64,000 nucleotides of DNA from Chloracidobacterium validum (GCF_018304825.1 NZ_CP072648.1:1223501-1287500), one strand, 5' to 3'. Positions 8,072-17,610 are shown, numbered from the stretch's first letter. Notes: generated from the sequence alone by a model not told the origin. Numbers and translations are program-made.

Positions 8072-8947
8072 TTAGCGGCTGAGGAAGGCTACGTCTGCGC
8101 CCAGGGTGAGAAACAAAATCACACTGACGAAGGCATTGGTGGTAAAGAAAGCGGCATCGAGGCGCGACAGGTCGGATGGGCTAACCAGTCGGTGCTGGTG
8201 AATGAGCAAGCCGCCCGTTGCGAGCACCCCAACCAACGCGAGCCAGCCGAGTCCGGTCATCCACACAAGACCAACGAGAGCGGCAAACATCGCGGCGTGG
8301 AGACCCCGCGCGACCTGCATGGCCCGCGCAATCCCAAGCCACTTCGGAATAGAATGCAGGGTTGGGTGTTGTCGGTCAAAGTCGTAATCCTGGCAGGCGT
8401 AAAGAATGTCAAAGCCGGCCGTCCAGAGCAGGACGCAAAGCGCGAGCAGCACGGCCGTGTCGTCGAGTGTTCCCCGGATAGCCACCCAGGCCCCGGCTGG
8501 GGCAATGGCCAGGCACCAGCCGAGTACGATGTGGGAAAACGACGTAAAACGCTTGGTGTAGGAATAAAAAAGCACCGAACCAAGCGCAATCGGCGAAAGC
8601 CAAAGTGCCAGTGGATTGAGCATCGCAGCGGCCAGAAAGAGCAGCGTGGCGGCCGCCACCGTGAAGCCGGCCACGAAACTTCGGCTCACCAATCGAGCGG
8701 GAAGCGCCCGATTGGCCGTCCGCGGATTGGCTGCATCATAGGGTTCATCCACCAGGCGGTTGAAGGCCATGGCGGCACTGCGCGCCCCAACCATCGCGAC
8801 GGTGATCCAGAGGAGTTGGTCGAGCCGGGGCAGTCCGCGCGCTGCGAGAAACGCCCCTAGAAAAGCAAACGGCAACGCAAACAGCGTGTGCTCGATCTTG
8901 ATCATCTCGCAGGTCGTTTTGACGTTGCGCAGTACGGTGGACATCAT
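8072..8947 (-). CDS. UbiA-family prenyltransferase (MqnP/UbiA type)
   Basis: Integral-membrane aromatic prenyltransferase that attaches a polyprenyl chain to a quinone precursor in the inner membrane. The 291-residue protein has about eight or nine hydrophobic segments. The first Asp-rich motif is [20 protein letters not shown] and the second is [10 protein letters not shown], the two Mg-diphosphate-binding sites of the family. The sequence resembles the UbiA-like enzyme of menaquinone (futalosine) pathways as much as 4-hydroxybenzoate polyprenyltransferase, and no other quinone gene is nearby to decide. Start at ATG 8947 because GAGGG lies about 5 nt upstream. Confidence 0.87.
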   Translation of the reverse strand: MMSTVLRNVKTTCEMIKIEHTLFALPFAFLGAFLAARGLPRLDQLLWITVAMVGARSAAMAFNRLVDEPYDAANPRTANRALPARLVSRSFVAGFTVAAATLLFLAAAMLNPLALWLSPIALGSVLFYSYTKRFTSFSHIVLGWCLAIAPAGAWVAIRGTLDDTAVLLALCVLLWTAGFDILYACQDYDFDRQHPTLHSIPKWLGIARAMQVARGLHAAMFAALVGLVWMTGLGWLALVGVLATGGLLIHQHRLVSPSDLSRLDAAFFTTNAFVSVILFLTLGADVAFLSR

Positions 8948-9119
8948 GTCATCCCTCAGCGACCAACCGGCAGGCATACAGATTCAGGGAGGCGTAACCT
9001 TATTAATCCGATGCCGAGAGCTTGGCAAGCGAGGTGACCGGAATACCGTCCAACCAGACGATAGGTCGCGCCCAGCGGGCGCCAGCGTTGTCTTGGGCAC
9101 TGACCGGCACTGGGTAGTT

Positions 9120-9461
9120 TCAGCGTTTCAAAACGATGCTGGCGATCTGGCTTGGGTCCCCTTTGATGCCAGACTCAGGAATGATCTGTCCGTTGAAGTC
9201 GCACTGCGGATCCAGCCAGAGCTTGAGGTTGTGCCGCTGGGCAAACTGACGAACCTCACCAATGGCTTCGTAGCGCGTGACGAAAAACTCGTCCGAGCTT
9301 GGTGGAACATAGCGCGCCAGGAATGACATGCCGACTTCTTCGCGCTCGAAAACCGGCAGCGCGTTGCCAAAAACCCGACGGATATCAAGCTGTTGGCCGG
9401 CGAGCGGGGCAATCCGTCCGTCTGCCGTGCGAATGCATAGTACGTTGACTCTCTGCGTCAT
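9120..9461 (-). CDS. Conserved hypothetical protein, 113 aa
   Basis: I do not recognise this small protein. It begins MTQRVNVLCIRTADGRI and has a mixed alpha/beta look, with alternating hydrophobic strands and a central EFFVTRYEAIGEVRQFA segment. There is no signal peptide, membrane helix or metal motif. ATG 9461 is chosen; a TTG five codons upstream is also possible. It lies between hemW and the prenyltransferase on the same strand. The 130-bp gap upstream (9462-9590) contains two imperfect 16-bp copies, at 9499-9514 and 9531-9546, with 14 of 16 positions identical. Confidence 0.6.
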   Translation of the reverse strand: MTQRVNVLCIRTADGRIAPLAGQQLDIRRVFGNALPVFEREEVGMSFLARYVPPSSDEFFVTRYEAIGEVRQFAQRHNLKLWLDPQCDFNGQIIPESGIKGDPSQIASIVLKR

Positions 9462-9590
9462 AGCCAGGTCTTTCAAAGAAGAAAGGATTCAAACGAAACG
9501 GGGACTGGCGAGGACGGAACCGCCTGGCGGCGGGGATTGGCGAGCAGCGCCCGCCACCGAAGTGGTGCTACTGTGAATGTCGTTCATCGG

Positions 9591-10835
9591 TCATAAAAAC
9601 GCTAGAAAAACTTCATTTGACAGAAGTCGTCCGCGAATCGTGAGGCGAAGCCGATCCGGCGTTATCACAACCAGGCCGGCCGCCTGCAAATCATCGAGCA
9701 CCAAGCGGTAGGCGCTGAGGTCAATCCCATGCTTGGCGCACAGCGGCGCGACCGCTACCCCTTCGTCCAGGCGCAGTCCAAGCATGAGTTCTTCGTGCCA
9801 GCGGTCGTGTGCCGAGCGTTGGGTACGGGTTATTACGGCGTGATGGCGCTGCTCGATTTGTGAGCAATAGTCTTCCAGGCGTTCGCTGTTCCAATAGCGC
9901 TCATCCCCATCATAGCCGTGCGCTCCGACACCAAAGGCCGCGTAGGGCACGTCAGTCCAGTACTTCAGATTGTGTCGCGCGCGATAGCCTGGGCGCGCGA
10001 AGTTTGAAATCTCGTAGGCGTCAAACCCGGCTTGCGTCAAGGTCTCCAGCAACACAAGGTACATTTCGGCGGCCGCGTCCTCATCGAGCGCCGGAAGGCG
10101 TCCCGTGGCCAGTTGGCGGGCCAGCGTTGTCTGCGCCTTGACTTCCAGCAGGTAAAGGGAAAGGTGCTCTGGTTCGAGGGCGAGCGCTTCGGTCAGGTTT
10201 GCGCGCCAGTCAGACAGGGTTTGCTCAGGGAGTCCGGCAATCAGGTCAAGGCTGATGTTATCGAAGCCAGCGTTTCGCGCGGCCTGGAAGGCGCGCTTGG
10301 CGGCTTGTGCGCTGTGGTCGCGTCCGGTGAGTGCCAGATCGCGGTCACTGAAGGACTGGACGCCCAAGCTCAAGCGCGTCACGCCGAGTGCGCGATAGGC
10401 TTCCAGGCGATCTGGTTGGGCATCACCGGGATTGATTTCAAGGGTAACTTCAGTGTCGGGAGCAAAGTCGAAGGTGGCTCGGCAGGACTGTAGCACGCGC
10501 GCGAGTTGAGATGGCGTGAGGCGGGAAGGGGTCCCGCCACCGACATAGAGCGTATCCGCCTGGCGTGTTGGAAAGGCCAGTGGAACGGTGGCGCAAGCTT
10601 CCGCGAAGTGCCGCAACTCTTGTTCAAGTGCCCGGACGTAACGCTCTGCCAGAACGTGGTCATAGCTGCGCGTCACAAAGGCGCAGTAGGTACACTTCGT
10701 GACACAAAACGGAAAATGAACGTACACGCCAATCCGAGGCATGGTTTGAGGAGCGTCACCAAGGCTGCCGATGTGGGAGGTGCTTGCCATACGCATGGAC
10801 AGTTCACGGGCCAAAGCGGTACGGTTCAAACCCAT
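9591..10835 (-). CDS. hemW: Radical SAM heme chaperone HemW
   Basis: A 414-residue radical SAM protein of the coproporphyrinogen dehydrogenase-like group. HemW proteins bind heme and deliver it to respiratory enzymes rather than oxidising coproporphyrinogen. The 4Fe-4S motif is C44-x3-C48-x2-C51 (FCVTKCTYCAF). The residue two positions after the third cysteine is Phe, as in HemW, where true HemN has a fourth cysteine. TLYVGGGTPS, EINPGD, LSLGVQSF and DLIAGLP are the expected SAM-barrel strands, and the C-terminal HemN domain includes YEISNFARPG. The first ATG (10835) has an AAGGTG motif 6 nt upstream. A later ATG at residue 32 would give a shorter, also typical, form. Confidence 0.94.
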   Translation of the reverse strand: MGLNRTALARELSMRMASTSHIGSLGDAPQTMPRIGVYVHFPFCVTKCTYCAFVTRSYDHVLAERYVRALEQELRHFAEACATVPLAFPTRQADTLYVGGGTPSRLTPSQLARVLQSCRATFDFAPDTEVTLEINPGDAQPDRLEAYRALGVTRLSLGVQSFSDRDLALTGRDHSAQAAKRAFQAARNAGFDNISLDLIAGLPEQTLSDWRANLTEALALEPEHLSLYLLEVKAQTTLARQLATGRLPALDEDAAAEMYLVLLETLTQAGFDAYEISNFARPGYRARHNLKYWTDVPYAAFGVGAHGYDGDERYWNSERLEDYCSQIEQRHHAVITRTQRSAHDRWHEELMLGLRLDEGVAVAPLCAKHGIDLSAYRLVLDDLQAAGLVVITPDRLRLTIRGRLLSNEVFLAFL

Positions 10836-10913
10836 CTGGACACCTTTTGATTTTTAAAACAAGGACAGCTCGTGTAAACGCGAGTTGCCGCCCGACAAGG
10901 TTGGTGGGAGCGT

Positions 10914-11504
10914 ATGGAAGCGCTTGATATGCGCCGCTTGTTGCAGGAGACCGGCGCGCTGTTGACCGGCCACTTCCTGTTGAGTTCTGGCTTGCATAGC
11001 CCAAACTATGTGCAGTGCGCCCGCTTGCTTCAGTTTCCGACGGTGGCCGAGCCGGTTGGGCAAGCGTTGGGTGCGCGCTTGCAGGCAGTTGGCGGGGAGC
11101 CGGATGTCATTGTGGCGCCGGCGATTGGCGGCATCGTGATCGCCCATGAAGTGGCGCGCGCGCTGGGCGTCAGGTGTGTCTTTGTCGAGCGGGAACAAGG
11201 CGTGATGACCCTCCGGCGCGGCTTCACGCTCGCGGAGGGCGAGCGCGCGTTCGTCGTCGAGGATGTCGTCACGACCGGTGGTTCAACCCGCGAGACCATG
11301 GCCGTGGTGAGCCAGGCTGGGGCGCGGACACTGGCGGTTGGCGCAATCATTGACCGCAGCGGCGGTCAGTCCGGTTTTGAGTTACCCTTTGCGTCCTTGA
11401 TTGCATTGAGCGTTCCAACTTACCATGCCACAGACTGTCCGTTATGCCAGGCCGGCCTGCCACTCATCAAACCTGGAAGTCGCACCTTCAAAGCCAGCGA
11501 GTAA
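10914..11504 (+). CDS. pyrE: Orotate phosphoribosyltransferase
   Basis: Converts orotate and PRPP to orotidine 5'-phosphate in pyrimidine synthesis. It is 196 residues, typical for the long bacterial form. The PRPP-binding loop is FVVEDVVTTGGST, the flexible loop is around EREQGVMTLRRGF, and FLLSSGLHSPNYVQ is the usual substrate segment near the N-terminus. Start at ATG 10914 after GGTGGGAG. It is divergent from hemW across a 78-bp spacer that contains a small CTCG...CGAG hairpin. The P450 gene follows after 6 bp. Confidence 0.95.
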   Translation: MEALDMRRLLQETGALLTGHFLLSSGLHSPNYVQCARLLQFPTVAEPVGQALGARLQAVGGEPDVIVAPAIGGIVIAHEVARALGVRCVFVEREQGVMTLRRGFTLAEGERAFVVEDVVTTGGSTRETMAVVSQAGARTLAVGAIIDRSGGQSGFELPFASLIALSVPTYHATDCPLCQAGLPLIKPGSRTFKASE

Positions 11505-11510
11505 CGCCTT

Positions 11511-12920
11511 ATGGAAGCTACATTGCCAACCTCCACCGGCAAGCGGCTCGCGCCAATGCCGCCAGACCAACACTGGTTGTTTGGGAGTTTTCTCCCGGTG
11601 CGCAACGACCTGCTGAATTTCTACACGCGCATGTTTCGTGAACTGGGGGACATCATCCGGTTTCGCGGCTTGCCGGGACTGTACTGGCATCTCGTGCTGC
11701 ACCCGGCCTATGTCGAGCACGTGCTGCTCCGCAATCAGCAAAACTACCGCAAGGGGAAGGTCTTTGACGGCCCCATCGGGTTGATTACCGGCAATGGGCT
11801 TCTGACCAGTGACGGTGATTTCTGGCGTCGGCAGCGCAAGCTCATGCAGCCATCGTTTCACCGCCAAGCGCTCACCGGATTTGTCACTACGATGGCCGCG
11901 GAAACTGAAACGCTCTTCGCTCGGTGGGATGCTCACGCCCACCGTGGTGAGCCGTTTGATGTTGCCCAGGAGATGGCCGCGTTGACGCTGGGCATTGCCG
12001 GACTTACGCTTTTCTCAACGCCCGTTGGGGAATCGGCCGACGCCTTTGGGCAAAACCTGCGAACCGCGTTCGATTTCGTTGGTTTCAAGATGCGTCCAAC
12101 GCTGCCGGTGCCATTGTGGGTGCCAACGCCGTCGAACCTGCGCTTCAAGGCGGCCCGCCGCCGCCTGGACGCGGTGGTGTATCAAATCATCGAGCGGCGG
12201 CGGAAAACCCTCAACCCCCCGCCGGATTTGCTGACGATGCTGATGGCCGCCCGGGATGAAGATACTGGTGAGGCCATGAGCGACCTTCAGCTACGGGATG
12301 AAGTCATCACGCTCCTGCTTGCCGGGCATGAAACCACAGCTATTACACTGACCTGGGCATTTTACGTCCTGACCCAGGAGCCGGTCGTTGCGGAGCGTTT
12401 GTACGAGGAAGTTCGGTCGGTGCTGCGTGGGGCAGAGGCGACCGTCGAGGACCTCCGGCGCTTGCCGTACACCCGCATGGTGATTGAAGAAACCATGCGG
12501 TTATATCCTCCGGCGTGGGGGTTGCCCCGCGAAGCAATCAATGAGGATGAAATCGGCGGCTACTACATCCCAGGGCGGACGCTGGTGGCGCTCAATCAGT
12601 TTTTGACCCACCGCCACCCAGATTTTTGGGAAGACCCGGAGCGGTTTGATCCAGAGCGATTTTCACCAGAACGTGCAGTTGGCCGTCCAATGTTTGCCTA
12701 CTTCCCCTTTGGCGGCGGCCAGCGGGTGTGTATCGGGAGCCAGTTTGCGCTCATGGAAGCGACGCTTGTGCTGGCGATGCTCACGCAGCGTTATCGGTTC
12801 AAGCTTGTGCCGGGGCATCCCATCGAGTTCGACACGCTGTTCACGCTCCGGCCTAAGCATGGCGTGCGTGTCATTTGTGAGCGGCGGGCAGGGGAGCCGT
12901 CGGCAGCGAATCTTTCGTGA
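11511..12920 (+). CDS. Cytochrome P450
   Basis: A 469-residue heme-thiolate monooxygenase without an N-terminal membrane anchor, so probably soluble. It carries all signatures: the I-helix oxygen-activation motif AGHETT (271-276), the K-helix ETMR (327-330), the DPERFDPERF meander, and the heme loop FGGGQRVCIG with ligand Cys407. The C-helix reads WRRQRKLMQPSFH. By overall look it is nearest the CYP102/CYP4-like fatty-acid or terpenoid hydroxylases; the substrate is not determinable. It is tightly downstream of pyrE (6 bp), with no obvious metabolic link. Its last 50 bp overlap the convergent SanA-like gene. Confidence 0.95.
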   Translation: MEATLPTSTGKRLAPMPPDQHWLFGSFLPVRNDLLNFYTRMFRELGDIIRFRGLPGLYWHLVLHPAYVEHVLLRNQQNYRKGKVFDGPIGLITGNGLLTSDGDFWRRQRKLMQPSFHRQALTGFVTTMAAETETLFARWDAHAHRGEPFDVAQEMAALTLGIAGLTLFSTPVGESADAFGQNLRTAFDFVGFKMRPTLPVPLWVPTPSNLRFKAARRRLDAVVYQIIERRRKTLNPPPDLLTMLMAARDEDTGEAMSDLQLRDEVITLLLAGHETTAITLTWAFYVLTQEPVVAERLYEEVRSVLRGAEATVEDLRRLPYTRMVIEETMRLYPPAWGLPREAINEDEIGGYYIPGRTLVALNQFLTHRHPDFWEDPERFDPERFSPERAVGRPMFAYFPFGGGQRVCIGSQFALMEATLVLAMLTQRYRFKLVPGHPIEFDTLFTLRPKHGVRVICERRAGEPSAANLS

Positions 12921-13575
12921 TTGGTAGGGGAATCGGATCGCCGCGAAAACGTGGCTGCGTGTCGAGTAAGTAAACATCGAGCACGGCCTTACACCGCGCG
13001 CCGTATTCCCTTAGCCGGGTTCGCGCCGAGGCCGACCAAGGAAGGTTGGGCGCACCATAGGCAATCGCCGCGATGCCAAACCGATCACACAGAAACAGCG
13101 CGCGATAGACGTGAAACTCGTCTGAAATGATCGTGAAGCGGGACTGCCCAAAAATGTCCCGCGCCCGCACCACGGAGTCCAGGGTACGGCGTCCGGCATA
13201 GTCCGCTGTCATGGCAGCGTCTGGAATACCTAACCCGCGCAGCGACTTGCGCATTTCGGTCGGTTCGTCATAGGCCAAGCTTTGGTTTGAACCGCTGAGA
13301 ATCAGGTGCTGGACTTTGCCAGCGTGGTACAACTCGGCGGCGGCCTGGATGCGGTTTTGAAAGTATGGGTTGAGTCCGCCGGTCGGAAGGTACTTGGATG
13401 TTCCGAGAACCACCCCCACCGCGTTGGCCGGCATCTGCGCGGGATGGGCAAACACACGTCGGTAGGTCGAAGAAACCACCCACAGGTTAGCCGAGAAAAC
13501 CAAAAACGGTGGCAGCGCCAACCCAAACAGGATTGCCCACTGCCACCGGGCCAGGCGAGGTTTGCGCCTCATCAT
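12871..13575 (-). CDS. SanA/YdcF-like DUF218 membrane protein
   Basis: A 234-residue protein with one N-terminal membrane helix (about 12-32) and a periplasmic DUF218 domain. GVVLGTSKYLPTGG and a YFQNRIQAAAELYHAGKVQ segment precede the ILSGS strand. EPTEMRKSLRGLGIP and the FTIISDEFHVYRALFLCDRF stretch complete the family pattern. E. coli SanA affects envelope permeability to vancomycin and other drugs; the biochemical activity is not settled. The gene starts 21 bp after the HTH-repeat gene on the same strand, and its 3' end overlaps the P450 gene tail to tail by 50 bp. Confidence 0.88.
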   Translation of the reverse strand: MMRRKPRLARWQWAILFGLALPPFLVFSANLWVVSSTYRRVFAHPAQMPANAVGVVLGTSKYLPTGGLNPYFQNRIQAAAELYHAGKVQHLILSGSNQSLAYDEPTEMRKSLRGLGIPDAAMTADYAGRRTLDSVVRARDIFGQSRFTIISDEFHVYRALFLCDRFGIAAIAYGAPNLPWSASARTRLREYGARCKAVLDVYLLDTQPRFRGDPIPLPITKDSLPTAPLPAAHK

Positions 13576-13596
13576 CTGGTTGGGCGAAGGAGCGGC

Positions 13597-14634
13597 TCAA
13601 GCTGTAACGAGGCTGCGCTCCAGGCACTGCCGACGCAACTCAACCCGGTAGTCATAAAGCACCTTGTGAACTTGGCGTGGCGTGACACCTCCGACCTTTT
13701 CGGCAATGGTCGTGTGGAGGGCACGCTCGGGTGGGGCATCCTGGTTCAAGTAGTTCTGATACTCAGCCAGAATGGCCGCTTGCTGCTGGGGTGTGACCTC
13801 TGGCAGGTCGGGCGGAAACTTGCTGTCGTCGTAGAGAACATCAATCCACCGCAACACTTGGTATGGGGTGACGAAACTGAGTTCGTGAGCAATGGCTTCG
13901 GGTAGCTCCTCGTAGGACTCATCGCTTTCACTCAAGTGCCTACAGAAAGCTTTCTCGATTAGGAAGAGTTGCTGGCGCGTGGGTTTGGGCGTGGGCGATT
14001 GCTCGTACTGCGACTGCGCCCACTGTCGGATGACAAGCACGACGGAATCAAGGCTCACCCCGAGTTGTTGGGCGATGAAGCGTCGCCGTCCACCTGGGGG
14101 CCGCTGTCCAGTCTCGATGAAGTGCCGGTACATGGCGATGGCCTGTTCGCGTTGAGCCGGTGTGAGGTCAATCGTGGCCGTCTCGAGTGCAGCGCGGAGT
14201 TCTTGAATGACTTCCGAGACGACGGCACGGCTCACCCATAGTTGCTGGGAGATGGCCGTGTGAATCCGCCGCAGGTAGCGTTCGATTTGCTTGGCATCGA
14301 GTGGAATGGCGCTGCCGGGCACGGTCTGAAGATGCTGGAACGCCGCAGCGATGCGCGCGCGCACTTCAGGCGTCAGCGTGCGGACTTGTGGTTGGCGCTG
14401 CCGGGCGATGCCTTTTTGGCGCTTGCCGTTTGGCAGACCCATCGGCGGGCGACCACCCATGACGACTTTGGCTAGTTTTGGGGAGGACGGCGCCGACCCC
14501 GTTGGCAGGTGTCCGCTTGGTTCATGCCCAGCCCGCCGTGGCTGATGCTTGGCGCAAAAACGCGCCTTGCGATCGGTGGAAAAGAACGTCGTGCCACACT
14601 GGTCGCAGGAACGGCGAAACTTCATCCCTGTCAT
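13597..14634 (-). CDS. Zinc-binding protein with four HTH-like repeats, unknown function
   Basis: A 345-residue protein I do not recognise by name. The N-terminus has a C-x2-C...C-x2-H zinc site (CDQCG, then CAKH, residues 10-30), followed by a basic Pro/Gly-rich linker. The rest reads as four units of about 55-65 residues, beginning near residues 86, 155, 220 and 285. Each opens L/V/PTPxxx, continues with a helix and ends with a segment such as IAQQLGVSLDSVVLVI or IAEKVGGVTPRQVHKVL that looks like a helix-turn-helix. DNA binding is inferred. It sits between nusB and the SanA-like gene on the same strand. Confidence 0.65.
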   Translation of the reverse strand: MTGMKFRRSCDQCGTTFFSTDRKARFCAKHQPRRAGHEPSGHLPTGSAPSSPKLAKVVMGGRPPMGLPNGKRQKGIARQRQPQVRTLTPEVRARIAAAFQHLQTVPGSAIPLDAKQIERYLRRIHTAISQQLWVSRAVVSEVIQELRAALETATIDLTPAQREQAIAMYRHFIETGQRPPGGRRRFIAQQLGVSLDSVVLVIRQWAQSQYEQSPTPKPTRQQLFLIEKAFCRHLSESDESYEELPEAIAHELSFVTPYQVLRWIDVLYDDSKFPPDLPEVTPQQQAAILAEYQNYLNQDAPPERALHTTIAEKVGGVTPRQVHKVLYDYRVELRRQCLERSLVTA

Positions 14635-14719
14635 AATTCGCGACCTCGTTTGGGCGCTCCTGTGGGACGCGCGGAATTGGAAGAGTCTTTAGAAAAGTTA
14701 TGTCACACAAGAGCTGAAA

Positions 14720-15187
14720 TCAATGTGAAGCTGACGGTGACGTGGCAGGCGGCAGTGTGGCCTCTTGTTCATCGAGTTCACGCTTGATGGCATCCAGGAC
14801 GCCGTTGATGAATTGGGACGCTTCGGGCGTGCTGAATCGCCGGGCGACTTCTAGCGCCTCATTGATGACAACCGCACGGGGCGTCTCGGTTTCATACAAA
14901 AATTCATAAACTGCGACCCGGAGGATATTGCGATCCACAATTGCCATGCGTGAGATGCGCCAATGGTCAGTGTGTCGGCTAATCACCAAGTCAATATCAG
15001 ATAGATGGTTGACAACCCCGGTGACGATCTGGTTGGCAAAGGCCGGGACTTCTATCCGGTGCTCTTTTTTGAGTTCGGTCAGTTCATTCCAGTAGCTTTC
15101 AAATAAATAGTCGAGCGATGGCTGACTGAGGTCATATTGAAAAAGCATTTGCAACGCACATTCGCGCGCACGTCGTCGAGAACCCAT
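14720..15187 (-). CDS. nusB: Transcription antitermination factor NusB
   Basis: A 155-residue all-helical protein that with NusE binds boxA RNA to promote antitermination on rRNA operons. The N-terminus GSRRRARECALQMLFQYDLS is the RNA-binding arginine-rich helix of the family. DRNILRVAVYEFLY, PRAVVINEALEVARRF and FINGVLDAIKREL are strongly conserved blocks. It follows ribH by 60 bp, a common ribH-nusB arrangement in bacteria. Confidence 0.95.
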   Translation of the reverse strand: MGSRRRARECALQMLFQYDLSQPSLDYLFESYWNELTELKKEHRIEVPAFANQIVTGVVNHLSDIDLVISRHTDHWRISRMAIVDRNILRVAVYEFLYETETPRAVVINEALEVARRFSTPEASQFINGVLDAIKRELDEQEATLPPATSPSASH

Positions 15188-15247
15188 AATGCTTAGTGAA
15201 TCCAGTTGCAGTGCGAAGCAAATTGGCTGGCGTGCGTAGCTGGCGCG

Positions 15248-15763
15248 CTAGGATTTGGCCACGTCGATTGCCCGGTAGAGATTAGCCAGCTCAATCGCGG
15301 CCATGACGGCTTCCACGCCCTTGTTGCCGGCTTTCATCCCCGCGCGATCAATGGCTTGTTCGAGACTGTCAGCCGTGATGACCCCGAACGTTACCGGGAT
15401 GCCAGTTTCTAGCGAAACCGCGGCAATCCCCTTGGTGACTTCGGCTGCAATATAGTCAAAGTGCGGCGTTTCACCGCGAACCAGTGCACCAAGACAGATA
15501 ATGACATCCCAGTTTCCGGTCAGGGCAAGTTTTTTGACGGTGAGTGGAATCTCGAATGAGCCTGGAACGCGGGCAACCGTGCATGCACTCGGTTGCCCGC
15601 CCAGCCGCTCAAACGTATCCAACGCCCCTGCAAGCAGGCGGTTGACCACAAAGTCATTCCACCGACTCACGACGAATGCTGCCCTGAGACCATCCGCGAC
15701 AAGTTTTCCTTGGACCTCACGTGCAGCGTTCAGCGCCATGTTCGTCGTGTTCGCATCACTCAT
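15248..15763 (-). CDS. ribH: 6,7-dimethyl-8-ribityllumazine synthase
   Basis: Condenses 5-amino-6-ribitylamino-uracil with dihydroxybutanone phosphate in riboflavin synthesis; the enzyme forms icosahedral or decameric shells. Conserved pieces include [48 protein letters not shown] and [19 protein letters not shown]. Starting at ATG 15763 gives 171 residues, close to the family size of about 155. Longer in-frame starts (15790, 15853) add only non-conserved residues. No ribosome-binding site clearly decides the start. It lies upstream of nusB. Confidence 0.94.
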   Translation of the reverse strand: MSDANTTNMALNAAREVQGKLVADGLRAAFVVSRWNDFVVNRLLAGALDTFERLGGQPSACTVARVPGSFEIPLTVKKLALTGNWDVIICLGALVRGETPHFDYIAAEVTKGIAAVSLETGIPVTFGVITADSLEQAIDRAGMKAGNKGVEAVMAAIELANLYRAIDVAKS

Positions 15764-15889
15764 AATCTTTACGATGTTCGTCGGTTGCATCGCGCTGCGA
15801 CCCAACGAAACCGTAAGCCGGTGTGATTTATCATGGCGTCCCAGAGGGCGCAACCATCTCAGGCAGCTTAGGCGGCGTAGCTACTTGTT

Positions 15890-16726
15890 TTATCGCTCTA
15901 CGAAGCCCGTACTTGCTGCACGGCGCGCTTCATCAATGATCACAAGTTGCTGGAGGAGTTCAGGGAGGCGATCCAGCGGGAGCGCATTGGGCCCGTCGCT
16001 CAGAGCGCGTGGTGGGTCGTCGTGAACTTCCATGAAAAGGCCGTCCACGCCACAGGCAACGCCGGCGCGCGCAAGGTGCGGAATAAACCTTGCATCGCCG
16101 TCAGACGACGCCCCGCGTCCGCCAGGACGCTGAAGGCTGTGGGTGACATCAAACACAACTGGATGGCCAAACTCGCGCATGATGGGAAAGCTGCGCATGT
16201 CCACCACCAAGTTGTTGTAACCAAATGAGGCCCCGCGTTCCGTCAACCAGATGTCTGAAGCCTGTGCCATCTGGAGCTTTTCGACGACGTGGCGCATGTC
16301 CCACGGCGCAAGAAATTGCCCTTTTTTGACGTTGACGGTGCGTCCGGTGGCGGCAGCGGCGAGCAAGAGGTCGGTCTGACGGCAAAGAAAGGCCGGAATC
16401 TGAAGTACGTCAACGACTTCGGCTGCTGGAGCCGCCTGGTCGGTGGCGTGGATGTCGGTCAGCACGGGCACCCCCTGGGTTGCCTTGACGCGCTGTAAGA
16501 TGCGCAGCCCTTCCTCTCGCCCCGGTCCGCGAAATGACGTGTGTGAGGTCCGATTGGCTTTGTCGTAAGAAGCCTTGAAAACGTAGGGAATGCCAAGCCG
16601 CCGAGTGATGGTTGCAATGGCTTCCGCCATGTGGAGGGCGTGCGCCTCACTTTCAATCACGCAGGGGCCGGCAATCAAGAAGAAGCCTTGCCGCAATTGG
16701 TCAGGAGAAAAGAGCGTCGAAGCCAT
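15890..16726 (-). CDS. kdsA: 3-deoxy-8-phosphooctulonate synthase (KDO-8-P synthase)
   Basis: Condenses phosphoenolpyruvate with arabinose 5-phosphate to make KDO-8-phosphate for lipopolysaccharide inner core, so the cell probably has a Gram-negative outer membrane. It is 278 residues. [68 protein letters not shown] and [11 protein letters not shown] are the standard TIM-barrel blocks. It starts 6 bp after the stop of cysQ, so the two are probably co-transcribed. Confidence 0.97.
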   Translation of the reverse strand: MASTLFSPDQLRQGFFLIAGPCVIESEAHALHMAEAIATITRRLGIPYVFKASYDKANRTSHTSFRGPGREEGLRILQRVKATQGVPVLTDIHATDQAAPAAEVVDVLQIPAFLCRQTDLLLAAAATGRTVNVKKGQFLAPWDMRHVVEKLQMAQASDIWLTERGASFGYNNLVVDMRSFPIMREFGHPVVFDVTHSLQRPGGRGASSDGDARFIPHLARAGVACGVDGLFMEVHDDPPRALSDGPNALPLDRLPELLQQLVIIDEARRAASTGFVER

Positions 16727-16732
16727 GCGGGT

Positions 16733-17563
16733 TTACCTATGCGGTGGAAACACATCACGAATTTGCGCCACAATGGCGGCATGCCGGATGCCATTGCTGG
16801 CCACCAGTCCGGCCCGATGATGCAGGTCAGGCTGGCGGTAGTCGAGGGGTTGCCCCTGAAAATCGGTCAAGACGCCGCCGGCTGCCCGTAAGATGGCCTC
16901 CGGCCCGGCAGTGTCCCAGAGCTTGGAACGGGTTGAGGCGCTGATAAAAAGGTCGGCGCGTCGTTCGACCAAAAGCCCAATCTTGAGTCCACCGCTCCCG
17001 GAGACAATTTCCTTGTGGATGCCGAGTCGTTCGGCAGCGGTAGCAAGGTAGCGGTTGCGGTGCGACCGGCTGGCCGCGAGCGTCATCGCGCTAATGTCGT
17101 TGACGGAGGAAACACGCAGTGGCTGGCAGTCACCCTGCCAGTCGAGCCAGGCGCCGTAGGGAGTCGCGTACCAGGTTTTGCCGGTCGTTGGTTGATGAAC
17201 GACACCCAAGCTGGGGCATCCGTGCTCACACAGCCCAATCATAATCGAAAATTCCCCGTTGCCAGCCAAAAACTCCTTCGTTCCGTCAATTGGGTCAATG
17301 AACCAGACCCGTGGTGCCGTGGCGCGTCTGATCGGGTCATCATCTTCAGCTTCCTCGGAAACAATCAAGTCATCTGGAAAGTGACGCTGGAGTTCGGTGA
17401 CCAGAAACGCATTGATCGCGCGGTCGGTGTCCGTGACCGGCTCAGCGTCCGCCTTGTAGCTGACACGGATCCCATGCTTGAGGTCGGAAAGCGCTCGCTG
17501 CCCAGCTTCAATCGCTAGTTGGCGAACGATGCTTGTGTCGGTGGCAACGTTCTCGTGCGACAT
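16733..17563 (-). CDS. cysQ: 3'(2'),5'-bisphosphate nucleotidase / inositol monophosphatase family
   Basis: Mg-dependent phosphatase of the FIG superfamily. CysQ members degrade 3'-phosphoadenosine 5'-phosphate left by sulfate assimilation; other members dephosphorylate inositol or histidinol phosphate. The catalytic motifs are EEAEDDD, the WFIDPIDGTKEFLAGNGEFS box and WDTAGPEAILRAAGG. The IDGTKEF-type box favours CysQ over SuhB. Start at ATG 17563 (MSHENVATD) gives 276 residues with AGGAA upstream. The frame stays open to 18088, but that part antisenses the pilin gene and has no family similarity. It is followed at 6 bp by kdsA. Confidence 0.88.
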   Translation of the reverse strand: MSHENVATDTSIVRQLAIEAGQRALSDLKHGIRVSYKADAEPVTDTDRAINAFLVTELQRHFPDDLIVSEEAEDDDPIRRATAPRVWFIDPIDGTKEFLAGNGEFSIMIGLCEHGCPSLGVVHQPTTGKTWYATPYGAWLDWQGDCQPLRVSSVNDISAMTLAASRSHRNRYLATAAERLGIHKEIVSGSGGLKIGLLVERRADLFISASTRSKLWDTAGPEAILRAAGGVLTDFQGQPLDYRQPDLHHRAGLVASNGIRHAAIVAQIRDVFPPHR

Positions 17564-17610
17564 TGAACAATTCCTGAATTCCGAGACTGGGGTGCTTTCA
17601 AGATGTGCAA

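Noticed and set aside
9499-9546. Two 16-bp near-copies between hemW and the small unknown gene
   Set aside because: Copies are not perfect and no structure or motif makes them meaningful; noted only in the gene entry.
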